Shown here: positions 1-7,826 of the stretch, in pieces
How positions within the stretch are numbered: position 1 is the stretch's first letter
Layout: each line of letters opens with the position of its first letter
NCBI RefSeq assembly: GCF_023283535.1
Contig: NZ_JAKILT010000057.1
Coordinates: 1 to 34,274 of the forward strand
DNA: 34,274 bases
Direction of reading: 5' to 3'
DNA from: Shewanella sairae
GTDB lineage: Bacteria; Pseudomonadota; Gammaproteobacteria; Enterobacterales; Shewanellaceae
Notes under the pieces: model-generated
What the model was told of the DNA's origin: nothing
The model's database searches: none
The model's input: only the letters and a program-made list of their open reading frames with translations
Program-made: the position numbers and the translations under genes

Positions 1-524
1 GCCTCACCCGGCTATACATTACGTAGGTTGGGCTTTAGCCCATCATCAACTGCGCTATTAATAACGACAGCAACGCTATCAACGACGGCATCACTAACAA
101 TATCAATGACGATTTCAACGACGGCATAAATGCCGACCTACACATTCTATCTTCAGGCTCACCCGGCTATTCATTACGTAGGTTGGGCTTTAACCCATCA
201 TCAGCTGCGCTATTAATAACGACAGCAACGCTATCAACGACGGCATCACTAACGCTATCAACATTGGCATCAACGACGGCATAAATGCCGACCTACACAG
301 CCTCACCCGCCTATACATTATGTAGGTTGGGCTTTAGCCCATCATTAACTGCAATATTAATAACGCTATCAATAACGACATCACTAACAATAACAACGTC
401 GGCATAAATGCCGACCTACACAGCCTCACCCGGCTATACATTAAGTAGGTTGGGCTTTAGCCCATCATCAGCTTAAATATCAATAACGCAATCAACGACG
501 GCATAAATGCCGACCTACAAAAAA
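1..524. repeat. Tandem array of four REP-bracketed units
   Basis: Four imperfect units (23-141, 178-296, 322-419, 445-518) each begin with GTAGGTTGGGCTTTAGCCCA (the second has one change) and end with CGGCATAAATGCCGACCTAC. Both ends contain a short palindrome (TGGGCT/AGCCCA and CGGCAT/ATGCCG), and the outer GTAGG/CCTAC are inverted, so each unit is a REPIN-like inverted pair of GTAG-headed REP sequences. Units are joined by a shared linker close to CCTCACCCGGCTATACATTA, giving periods of about 155, 144 and 123 bp. The interior of each unit is made of degenerate short repeats of the type ATCAACGACGGC. GTAG-headed REPs in gammaproteobacteria are known substrates of RAYT (Y1-type) transposases; none is present in this window. 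No gene is supported here. Confidence 0.9.
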
Positions 525-1544
525 CTAGGAACTTCTTTTCGCCTTTATCATCTCTAAACTGGTGTCTAGCATACGGTTAGCAAAGCCCCACTCGTTATCG
601 CACCACAGCAATAGCTTCACTAAGTGACCATCGCTAACTCGGGTCTGTGTGCCATCAACAATGCTTGAACGTGGGTCGTGGTTAAAATCACACGACACTA
701 ATGGCTCATTGGTAAAGCCGACCACCCCTGAGAACGAGCCTTCTGTGGCTTGCTTAAGTACTCGGTTAACGGTGTCGATATCGACGCGCTTATTTAGCGT
801 CACGGAAAGATCGATTGCAGTCACGTTAATGGTAGGCACCCGTACTGAGATTGCTTCAAACTTGTCTTTCATATGCGGCAAAATGCGCTCAATACCGCGG
901 GCAAGTTTAGTGTCTACTGGAATAATGGATTGTCCAGCTGCGCGAGTACGGCGTAAGTCATCGTGATAGGCATCGATAACTTGCTGGTCATTCATCGCTG
1001 AATGAATGGTGGTGATGGCACCACTTTTAACTTCGAAGTGCTTATCGAGCACATCGATGACCGGCACGATACAGTTAGTGGTGCAAGAGGCATTCGACAC
1101 TATGGTATGTTCGGCTTTAAGTAAATCTTGGTTAACACCATAAACAATGGTGGCATCGACATCACTTGATGATGGATGGCTAATGAGAACTTGCTTGGCG
1201 CCGGCTGTTAAGTGCGCTTCACAATCAACCCTATCGTTTATAACCCCAGTTGCCTCGTAGACAATATCAATATCGAGCTCTTTCCAAGGCAGGTTTTCAG
1301 GATTGGGTTCGTGCAGGAGTTTAATCGCGTCATCGCCAATAATCATATGTTGATTATCAAGCTTAACTTGGGTGTGAAAACGCCCATGGGTAGTGTCGTA
1401 TTGAGTTAAATGTAGCATGGCTTCCGGTTTAGCCAGCTCATTTATTGCCACAATCTGAATGCGATCGCGTTTGGCAGACTCATAGACTGCACGAAGAATT
1501 GACCGACCAATGCGGCCGTAGCCATTAATAGCGACTCTGATCAT
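525..1544 (-). CDS. epd: D-erythrose-4-phosphate dehydrogenase (Epd)
   Basis: 339-residue GAPDH-family enzyme that oxidises erythrose-4-phosphate to 4-phosphoerythronate with NAD, the first step of DXP-dependent pyridoxal phosphate synthesis. Visible features: Rossmann motif GYGRIG (residues 8-13), catalytic SNASCTTNC with Cys154 and the assisting His181. Assignment to Epd rather than GAPDH rests on the NELAKPEAM and ISHPSSSDVD segments, the length close to E. coli Epd, and the position downstream of transketolase. Translation start ATG is preceded by AAAGGAATG about 10 bases upstream. It lies 215 bp after tkt on the same strand, consistent with co-transcription. In Shewanella, pgk and fba usually follow epd; here the REP array begins a few bases past the stop codon. 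Confidence 0.93.
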   Translation of the reverse strand: MIRVAINGYGRIGRSILRAVYESAKRDRIQIVAINELAKPEAMLHLTQYDTTHGRFHTQVKLDNQHMIIGDDAIKLLHEPNPENLPWKELDIDIVYEATGVINDRVDCEAHLTAGAKQVLISHPSSSDVDATIVYGVNQDLLKAEHTIVSNASCTTNCIVPVIDVLDKHFEVKSGAITTIHSAMNDQQVIDAYHDDLRRTRAAGQSIIPVDTKLARGIERILPHMKDKFEAISVRVPTINVTAIDLSVTLNKRVDIDTVNRVLKQATEGSFSGVVGFTNEPLVSCDFNHDPRSSIVDGTQTRVSDGHLVKLLLWCDNEWGFANRMLDTSLEMIKAKRSS

Positions 1545-1578
1545 GTAAGCTTTTTCATTCCTTTAACTGCCTAGCTAT

Positions 1579-1621
1579 TGATACAACAACGGCCTACCTC
1601 AATAGGTAAGCCGTTGTATCA
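1579..1621 (-). other. Long stem-loop in the tkt-epd spacer
   Basis: The arms TGATACAAC...GGCCTACCT and AGGTAAGCCGTTGTATCA form an almost complete stem around CAAT, interrupted by a three-base AAC bulge and one mismatch. On the transcribed (minus) strand no T-run follows, so it is more likely an mRNA processing or stability hairpin, or a weak attenuator, than an intrinsic terminator. The rest of the 1545-1759 spacer shows nothing clear. Confidence 0.6.
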
Positions 1622-1759
1622 TAATTGCTTAACATGCAAAACACGTAAAGCAATATTCTGCATCATAGAGCAATAAGCTAATGCAATGCACCGATTAATC
1701 TTCAGGTTTGCCCTTTGATTTGTCAGCCATTGCACCGTTTGCCCTAACACGTGAGTTGC

Positions 1760-3751
1760 TTATAGACCGTTAACGGTTGCAACTACGTTTTCAACAGTAA
1801 AGCCAAAGTGCTTCATCAAGTCGCCGCCTGGAGCTGATTCGCCGAAGGTAGACATACCCACAACAGCGCCACCAAAACCAACATACTTGTGCCAGAAGTC
1901 GACGTGAGCAGCTTCAATTGCCACACGCTTAGTCACGCTGCTTGGTAATACCGACTCTTTATAAGCCGCATCTTGCTTGTCAAACTCGTTAGTTGACGGC
2001 ATAGATACTACGCGAACCTGTTGGCCTTGCTCAGTCAGTGCAGCAGCAGAATCAAGTGCTAGTTGTACTTCAGAACCAGTAGCAATAAGGATTAGCTCTG
2101 GCGTGCCAGCGCAATCACTTAGTACATAACCACCTTTAGCAACGTTAGCTAACTGCTCAGCAGTACGTGCTTGTGCAGGTAGGTTTTGACGGCTGAAGAT
2201 TAGCGATGTTGGCGCTGTACGGCGCTCAATAGCATTCTTCCAAGATACAGCTGTTTCAGCCGCATCACATGGACGCCATACGTTCATGTTTGGTGTCATA
2301 CGTAGGTTAGCAAGTTGCTCAACAGGCTGGTGAGTTGGACCATCTTCACCTTGACCAATAGAGTCATGGGTGTAAACGAAGATGTTCTGGATGCCCATCA
2401 ATGCAGACATACGTACTGCGTTACGTGCGTATTCCATGAACATCATGAAAGTTGCGCCGTAGTTGATGAAACCACCGTGTAGAGAAGCACCGTTCATGAT
2501 ACCGCTCATACCGAATTCACGTACACCGTAATAGATGTAGTTACCAGCTGGATCGTCTTGAATACCTTTAGAGCCAGACCAAAGCGTTAGGTTAGAACCG
2601 GCTAGATCTGCAGATCCACCTAGCATTTCAGGTAAGATTGCACCAAATGCACCAATCGCATTTTGTGAAGCCTTACGGCTCGCAATACCTTCTGCTTTAT
2701 CTTGGCACTCTTGTACGAAAGCTTGGGCTTTTTCTTCGAAATCTGCTGGTAAGTCACCCGTAATAACACGGCGCTTGTATTCAGCAGCTAGTTCTGGGAA
2801 TGCAGCTTCATAAGCAGCGAACTTGTCGTTCCAGCTTGCTTCGTTAGCAGCGCCAGACTCTTTAGCATCCCAACCCGCGTATACGTTTTCTGGGATTTCG
2901 AATGCGCCGTGGTTCCAACCAAGGAATTCACGTGCCGCAGCGATTTCAGCATCACCTAGTGGTGCGCCGTGACAATCGTGGCTGCCAGACTTGTTTGGTG
3001 AACCAAAACCAATCGTGGTTTTGCAGCAAATCATTGTTGGTTTGTTAGTGACTGACTTAGCTTCTTCGATAGCCGCGCGGATCGCGTCGCTGTCGTGGCC
3101 GTCTACGTTAGCAATTACATGCCAGCCGTATGACTCGAAACGCTTAGGCGTATCGTCAGTGAACCAACCTTCTACGTGACCGTCGATAGAGATACCGTTG
3201 TCATCCCAGAATGCGATTAGCTTGCCTAAACCTAACGTGCCCGCTAATGAACATGCTTCATGAGAGATACCTTCCATTAGACAGCCATCGCCTAGGAAGC
3301 AGTATGTGAAGTGATCAACAATGTCATGACCTGGCTGGTTAAACTGTGCAGCCAATGTCTTTTCAGCAATCGCCATACCCACAGCGTTACTGATACCAGC
3401 GCCTAGTGGGCCTGTGGTCGTTTCAACACCTGGTGTGTAACCGTATTCTGGGTGACCTGGTGTTTTAGAGTGAAGCTGACGGAAGTTTTTCAATTCTTCG
3501 ATAGGCAGTGCGTAACCAGTAAGGTGTAGCAAAGAGTAAATAAGCATAGAGCCATGACCGTTAGAAAGTATAAAGCGGTCACGATCAACCCACTCAGGGT
3601 TGTTTGGGTTGTGCTTTAGGAAATCGTTCCATAGCACTTCAGCAATATCAGCCATCCCCATTGGTGCACCTGGGTGACCTGAATTGGCTTTTTGAACAGC
3701 ATCCATGGTCAATGCGCGGATTGCGTTTGCGAGTTCTTTACGAGATGACAT
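1760..3751 (-). CDS. tkt: Transketolase
   Basis: 663-residue thiamine-diphosphate enzyme of the non-oxidative pentose phosphate pathway; it moves two-carbon ketol units between sugar phosphates and makes erythrose-4-phosphate, the substrate of the adjacent Epd. The length equals typical bacterial TktA. The ThDP/metal motif GDGCLMEG begins at residue 154 and ends with Asn185; the conserved substrate and cofactor histidines sit in SGHPGAPMG (His26) and NGHGSM (His66); the glutamate of the REFGMSGIMNG segment near residue 412 is the expected cofactor-activating residue. The start codon is supported by an AGGAGAG ribosome-binding site 4-5 bases upstream. It is first in a tkt-epd unit and divergent from metK. 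Confidence 0.97.
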   Translation of the reverse strand: MSSRKELANAIRALTMDAVQKANSGHPGAPMGMADIAEVLWNDFLKHNPNNPEWVDRDRFILSNGHGSMLIYSLLHLTGYALPIEELKNFRQLHSKTPGHPEYGYTPGVETTTGPLGAGISNAVGMAIAEKTLAAQFNQPGHDIVDHFTYCFLGDGCLMEGISHEACSLAGTLGLGKLIAFWDDNGISIDGHVEGWFTDDTPKRFESYGWHVIANVDGHDSDAIRAAIEEAKSVTNKPTMICCKTTIGFGSPNKSGSHDCHGAPLGDAEIAAAREFLGWNHGAFEIPENVYAGWDAKESGAANEASWNDKFAAYEAAFPELAAEYKRRVITGDLPADFEEKAQAFVQECQDKAEGIASRKASQNAIGAFGAILPEMLGGSADLAGSNLTLWSGSKGIQDDPAGNYIYYGVREFGMSGIMNGASLHGGFINYGATFMMFMEYARNAVRMSALMGIQNIFVYTHDSIGQGEDGPTHQPVEQLANLRMTPNMNVWRPCDAAETAVSWKNAIERRTAPTSLIFSRQNLPAQARTAEQLANVAKGGYVLSDCAGTPELILIATGSEVQLALDSAAALTEQGQQVRVVSMPSTNEFDKQDAAYKESVLPSSVTKRVAIEAAHVDFWHKYVGFGGAVVGMSTFGESAPGGDLMKHFGFTVENVVATVNGL

Positions 3752-3808
3752 GCTCTCTCCTGCTTGGTTTTGAGGTTTTGAGGCTTAGATTGAGTGAAAG
3801 GCCGTAAC

Positions 3809-3837
3809 TTTATAGTTACTCTTCCGTTCACACACAA
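3809..3837 (-). promoter_or_regulatory. Candidate tkt promoter
   Basis: Read on the minus strand, TTGTGT (3832-3837) and TATAAA (3809-3814) are separated by 17 bp, a good sigma70-like arrangement about 60 bp from the tkt start codon. The -10 lies within a small palindrome GTAACTATAAAGTTAC (3804-3819). A second palindrome, CCTACT-AGCC-AGTAGG (3858-3873), lies just upstream of the -35 and could be an operator. The remainder of the 3752-4244 gap is AT-rich, with no gene. Confidence 0.5.
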
Positions 3838-4184
3838 ATTAGGGAGCCATATTTTCGCCTACTAGCCAGTAGGACGCAAATTTAATTCGCCTAGAATGAG
3901 AAAAATTGGCACTTACAACCATTAGATACAAAATTAGCTCAGCAAATAATCGAGCTAAAACATCAATTAAGCCGCATCAGAGTCGGCAAGTTTAGCCCCA
4001 AAGGTAAATTTTTATCTTTTTTTAATCAGAACACTGGCAATTAAAGCCTAAAAATCCTGTTAAGTTACAGAGTGATAAATAGAATCATAAATACTATTCA
4101 TGAAGCACCTATAAAATAAATAGCGCGAGAGACCGCACAAAATTTAGCGAAGGGGGTGTTATCAACGCCGTTTTACACTAGAAT

Positions 4185-4216
4185 AGCCGTCTAGATGTAG
4201 ATACTTCTACACATTC
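4185..4216 (+). promoter_or_regulatory. Tandem MetJ-like boxes upstream of metK
   Basis: Consecutive octamers AGCCGTCT, AGATGTAG, ATACTTCT and ACACATTC match the MetJ consensus AGACGTCT at 7, 5, 6 and 4 of 8 positions. MetJ with SAM as corepressor is known to bind tandem copies and repress metK in gammaproteobacteria. A possible -10, TAGAAT (4179-4184), directly precedes the boxes, so bound repressor would cover the promoter. The octamer matches are seen; regulation by MetJ is inferred from the family. Confidence 0.72.
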
Positions 4217-4244
4217 GAATTGTTTAAAGACGAGATTTTCCATC

Positions 4245-5399
4245 ATGGCAAAGCACTTGTTCACCTCTGAGTCGGTCTCAGAAGGTCATCCAGATAAAAT
4301 CGCCGATCAGATTTCTGATGCGGTACTAGACGCAATTTTGGAGCAAGATCCAAAAGCTCGTGTAGCATGCGAAACTTATGTCAAAACTGGCATGGTTATG
4401 GTTGGCGGCGAAGTTACTACTTCTGCTTGGGTTGATATCGAAGAGATCACCCGTAAGACTGTACGTGACATCGGCTACACTCACTCAGATATGGGTTTTG
4501 ACGCTGATTCTTGCGCCATCCTAAACGTGATTGGTAAGCAGTCTCCAGACATCAACCAAGGTGTTGACCGTGCTGACCCTAAAGAGCAAGGCGCTGGTGA
4601 CCAAGGTCTAATGTTTGGTTATGCCAACAACGAAACCGACGTGTTCATGCCTGCCCCTATCACTTACTCGCACATGCTAGTAAAGCGTCAGTCTGAAGTA
4701 CGTAAAGACAAAACTTTGCCTTGGTTACGTCCAGATGCGAAAAGTCAGGTGACTTTTGCTTATAACAGTGACGGTAGCGTTGCTGGTATCGATGCAGTTG
4801 TTCTATCTACGCAACATAGCGAAGACGTAACACAAGCAGACCTAATTGAAGGTGTAATGGAAACCATCATCAAGCCAGTATTACCGGCTAAGTGGTTATC
4901 TAAAGACACTAAATACTTCATCAACCCAACTGGCCGTTTTGTTATCGGTGGTCCAGTAGGTGACTGTGGTCTAACAGGTCGTAAGATCATCGTTGATACA
5001 TACGGTGGTATGGCTCGTCACGGTGGTGGTGCTTTCTCTGGTAAAGATCCATCAAAAGTTGACCGTAGTGCAGCATACGCAGCACGTTACGTTGCTAAAA
5101 ACATCGTTGCAGCTGGCCTAGCTGACCGTTGTGAGATCCAAGTGTCTTACGCAATTGGTGTTGCAGAGCCAACATCAATCAGCATCGAAACGTTCGGTAC
5201 TGCTAAAGTTGCTGAAGAGCTACTAATCGATCTAGTACGTCGTCACTTCGACCTACGCCCATACGGTCTAACAGAAATGTTGAACCTAGCTCGTCCAATC
5301 TACCAAGCGACTGCAGCATACGGTCACTTTGGTCGTAACGAGTTCCCTTGGGAAGCAACAGACAAAGTTGACGCACTACGCGCTGACGCAGGTCTATAA
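4245..5399 (+). CDS. metK: S-adenosylmethionine synthetase
   Basis: 384 residues, the same length as E. coli MetK. The enzyme makes SAM from ATP and methionine in the cytosol. Diagnostic segments are SEGHPDKIADQISDA near the N-terminus (residues 12-26), the ATP-binding GAGDQGLMFGYA near residue 115, and the glycine-rich GGGAFSGKDPSKVDRSAAY phosphate-binding region near residue 258. The Shine-Dalgarno is weak (AAAGACGAG). It stands alone as a transcription unit between MetJ-like boxes and an intrinsic terminator, divergent from tkt. Confidence 0.97.
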   Translation: MAKHLFTSESVSEGHPDKIADQISDAVLDAILEQDPKARVACETYVKTGMVMVGGEVTTSAWVDIEEITRKTVRDIGYTHSDMGFDADSCAILNVIGKQSPDINQGVDRADPKEQGAGDQGLMFGYANNETDVFMPAPITYSHMLVKRQSEVRKDKTLPWLRPDAKSQVTFAYNSDGSVAGIDAVVLSTQHSEDVTQADLIEGVMETIIKPVLPAKWLSKDTKYFINPTGRFVIGGPVGDCGLTGRKIIVDTYGGMARHGGGAFSGKDPSKVDRSAAYAARYVAKNIVAAGLADRCEIQVSYAIGVAEPTSISIETFGTAKVAEELLIDLVRRHFDLRPYGLTEMLNLARPIYQATAAYGHFGRNEFPWEATDKVDALRADAGL

Positions 5400-5440
5400 T
5401 CGTTATCGATTAATTCGGCGTTGCTGGTTCAACGCCCATA

Positions 5441-5465
5441 AAAACCGCCAACAGGCGGTTTTTTT
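5441..5465 (+). terminator. Intrinsic terminator of metK
   Basis: AAAACCGCC-AACA-GGCGGTT is followed by a run of Ts, a canonical Rho-independent terminator 42 bp after the metK stop codon. Confidence 0.93.
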
Positions 5466-5466
5466 A

Positions 5467-5805
5467 TGTCTGGAACATTTATGACGATTTACCATGGATG
5501 CTCCTAGCTTGGTTAGATATATGGAACCAAGTAAGTAACTTTATCTATTGTGGTTCCAATTGCCTGCGGCAAGCGTATGTGCAGATACTGCTTAGGCTCG
5601 CTACAAGCACGTCCCTGTGAGCTCAACGAAAACATCCCTGTTTTCGATGGCCTAATCCGCATCTACACTAGGTTTCAGACGCAACCATTTCGCTCCTTAG
5701 TACTGATTAAGAATAATTCGATTATTCCAGTCATCTACAACTAGCTGTAACTCCACTTTGGTGCGACAATTTTGCTTTGAAGACTAAACCAAAACCATTT
5801 TGTTT
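5467..5805. repeat. Intergenic repeat-like DNA with a GGGA-loop hairpin
   Basis: This 339-bp gap has no convincing gene; a 64-codon open frame at 5550-5744 has no ribosome-binding site and no recognisable protein character. It contains a perfect hairpin at 5628-5645: on the minus strand the stem GAAAACA/TGTTTTC closes a GGGA loop. In style this resembles the hairpin-chain repeats at 6287-6580 and 7827-8123, but I could not align the rest of it to them. Confidence 0.5.
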
Positions 5806-6276
5806 ATGACAACTGCAATAAATACAAAGCTGCAATTAACTTGGTTAGCGCCTGACGAGCGTATCGAGGTGAAGAAGTTCTACCGCCAGCATATGCCTTA
5901 TGCACGCTTGTTGCAGAAAGAGTCTGTCTGTGTGTTAACGCAAGAAGACAGTACTTTCGCTAACTGCACCGACATAGCGTCATCAAAAATAGTCGCTAGT
6001 GCACGTATTCGGCCTATTGGACAGTTAGCCATTTTAACTGGCATGCTGGTGCATCCAGATTTTCGTGGCCAAGGTGTGGGTCATCAATTGATGGATGAAC
6101 TGGCATCCGTTATTTGTGATGGCAAAACTTATATTTTTGCTTTAGCGCATTTGGAAAGGTTTTATGCGAAACATGGATTTTGCGCTGTGGCATCAGCGCC
6201 GAATGATATTCAGCAGTTGTTTCTCAAGTATCAGAGTGATAGTGAAAGGTTGGTGTTAATGGGATTAACCCCATAA
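5806..6276 (+). CDS. GNAT-family N-acetyltransferase
   Basis: About 156 residues. The acetyl-CoA-binding motif A of the GNAT fold is visible as MLVHPDFRGQGVGHQLMDEL near residue 85, followed by ALAHLERFYAKHGF, the typical motif B with the aromatic and GF ending. The N-terminal third is polar and not diagnostic. I start at the ATG at 5806; an upstream in-frame TTG (5800) is less likely. No strong Shine-Dalgarno is visible. Substrate unknown. It stands alone between the metK downstream region and the hairpin-repeat island. Confidence 0.82.
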   Translation: MTTAINTKLQLTWLAPDERIEVKKFYRQHMPYARLLQKESVCVLTQEDSTFANCTDIASSKIVASARIRPIGQLAILTGMLVHPDFRGQGVGHQLMDELASVICDGKTYIFALAHLERFYAKHGFCAVASAPNDIQQLFLKYQSDSERLVLMGLTP

Positions 6277-6286
6277 ATCCTTTTTA

Positions 6287-6580
6287 GTTAGACTGCGTCT
6301 AACAACTAGCCCAATCAAGCTCCGCTTGATAAAGGTCGTGAGCTTCCAGCTCACACTCGGGCAAGAGAGAAACAAAAATAAACAGCTCCCTCCTCTTGGC
6401 TAATTCATTCATAAAGAGTCCCAGCCGCCCCTACGAAGTTACATGCATTAGATACGGCCTCATACTTATTCGAAATAACCTAACGCTTCCGATGGGACAT
6501 CCTGTCCCGCGAAAGCTATGCCCACATCCGTGTGGGCATCACGGTTATTTCTTCAACGTACTTCGGCAACTCCGATGGGG
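6287..6580 (-). repeat. Hairpin-chain repeat, copy A (inverted relative to B)
   Basis: Read on the minus strand this element runs through a chain of hairpins. ATGCCCACA/TGTGGGCAT encloses CGGA (6518-6539). GGGACA/TGTCCC encloses GGA (6494-6508). GTGAGCT/AGCTCAC encloses GGA (6338-6354). ATCAAGC/GCTTGAT encloses GGA (6314-6330). GTTAGAC/GTCTAAC encloses GCA (6287-6303). It matches copy B at 7827-8123 over much of its length, with identical blocks such as the 18-base CCCATCGGAGTTGCCGAA, the segment AACTTCGTAGGGGCGGCTGG, and the stretch spanning the last two GGA hairpins. Several stems differ between copies on both arms. An open frame at 6396-6722 inside and beyond it has no support as a gene. 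Confidence 0.82.
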
Positions 6581-6774
6581 AATAGGTATTTTCTGTAAGT
6601 TTCGTTACTCACTTTTTGCTTTATTGGTATTACTTCGAGCCAACATCAATAGCTATGCTCACTTTTCGGTCTTTTGCTCGTTTATCGTGTACGACTCTGG
6701 TAGAGTACTTATTAATCAATAACTTTACTTTAAGCGAGCTTAAATAATAGGCTTTTTAAATGTGCATGCTCACT

Positions 6775-6807
6775 TTGCCAAATATACACGCATGTGCACT
6801 ATAAAAT
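6775..6807 (+). promoter_or_regulatory. Possible promoter of the small lipoprotein gene
   Basis: TTGCCA (6775-6780) and TATAAAAT (6800-6807) lie upstream of the lipoprotein start at 6831. The 19-bp spacing is longer than ideal, so this is a weak call. Confidence 0.35.
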
Positions 6808-6830
6808 AGTTAGCACTACAAGGATATGTA

Positions 6831-7076
6831 ATGAAATATGGCCTCATCACCAATATAGCTTTTTTTGCAGCCGTGACTCTAACTGGATGCACTGCAACAT
6901 CAACCTCAAAGTTTGCTGAAGTAGAAAAAGGGACATCGGACTTTTGTTCAAAATTTAATGGAGTGAATAAAATGGGTAAGGAAATTAAAGTCACAAATTA
7001 CACCATTAAAGTAGAAGAAGTGGATAGCGCTGGCAATAAAATAGAAAACAATAAAACAGTAACTTGCGACGCATAG
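6831..7076 (+). CDS. Small outer-membrane lipoprotein, function unknown
   Basis: 81 residues. The N-terminus is a lipoprotein signal: a hydrophobic stretch ending in LTGC with lipidated Cys20; Thr at +2 predicts outer-membrane sorting. The mature part is about 61 polar residues with two further cysteines (39 and 79) that could form a disulfide. The start is well supported by AAGGAT seven bases before ATG. I do not recognise the family. The gene is AT-rich and sits with the broken gene at 7227-7742 between inverted copies of the hairpin-chain repeat, suggesting recent acquisition. Confidence 0.72.
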   Translation: MKYGLITNIAFFAAVTLTGCTATSTSKFAEVEKGTSDFCSKFNGVNKMGKEIKVTNYTIKVEEVDSAGNKIENNKTVTCDA

Positions 7077-7226
7077 TACTACTAACAAGCCATTAAAACG
7101 GACTTTTAACAGTTGGCTGTTTTCACTCTGTCCAAAAATTTTAGCCTATAAATAAAAGCCACTTAATGGACGTTAACTCCCTTCACGTTTGCCAAACATT
7201 TAGTTTTAATTAAGGAAGAATAAAAT

Positions 7227-7742
7227 ATGAATAGTATTAAGTGGTTTAAAAACCCAGAGATGATTGTTGCTCTATCAGCTCTTCTTCTAGGGCTAGTCAC
7301 CGCTTTTACTTCAATTTATTCAGCATATATTGATCGAGAATATTCCTAAGCATCTGTTTGGCCAAGACTAGAAATATTTAGAAGCTTTAACAGCGATTCA
7401 TTTAGTTACGGTGTAAATAATAATGGTACTGGCCCAGCTTTGATAAAATATGCAAAAGTTAAAGATTGGCCTAAATATATAAAAACATGGAAGGACATAA
7501 AACCATTCCATGCTATTACTCAATCACATATTAGTAATCGCACGTTATCACCTCAAAACAGTATTACTCCACTTTTATACAAAGGAGATAATGCAAAAGC
7601 GCTTGTAAGAGCAGATGATTCAATAAGTATAGAACTTTGTTATTGCTCTATTTACGAAGAGTGCTGGGTAATTGATAGGAGTAACCGTCCTACACCTGTA
7701 GAAGCTTGCTCTATCGACGACGAACAAATGTTCTTGGAATAA
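7227..7742 (+). pseudogene. Membrane-anchored protein gene with in-frame TAA at codon 41
   Basis: A clear AAGGAAG ribosome-binding site precedes ATG 7227. The first 40 codons encode a short polar start, one transmembrane segment (MIVALSALLLGLVTAF) and the junction SAYIDREYS. TAA at 7347-7349 interrupts, and the same frame then continues without another stop to 7740 (ASVWPRLEIFRS and onwards), giving 171 residues in total. The DREYS-stop-ASVWPRLE continuity indicates a single nonsense mutation, probably from CAA, AAA or GAA. The downstream half is polar and likely extracytoplasmic or cytosolic; I do not recognise its function. It could be inactive, read through, or a sequencing error. AT-rich like the preceding lipoprotein gene. 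Confidence 0.78.
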
Positions 7743-7826
7743 ACAACCAGCTAATAAGTAAATTAACCAGGTCAAATAATGGAGGCAGAGTAAGCTTTCC
7801 ACAAGGCTTACAGAAAACGCCTGTTC

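Noticed and set aside
1..524. CRISPR array
   Set aside because: Units are 74-119 bp with palindromic inverted ends and similar, microrepeat-rich interiors; there are no short uniform direct repeats with unique spacers and no cas genes.
1695..1730. 11-residue reading frame (MADKSKGKPED) on the minus strand in the tkt-epd spacer
   Set aside because: No Shine-Dalgarno and too short to support without conservation data.
4020..4244. SAM riboswitch in the metK leader
   Set aside because: No SAM-aptamer helices seen, and tandem MetJ-like boxes already explain SAM-dependent control.
5550..5744. 64-codon open frame
   Set aside because: Within repeat-like intergenic DNA with a hairpin, no ribosome-binding site, no recognisable protein features.
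6396..6722. 108-codon open frame
   Set aside because: Runs through repeat copy A and its flank, has no ribosome-binding site, and its sequence follows the hairpins rather than a protein pattern.
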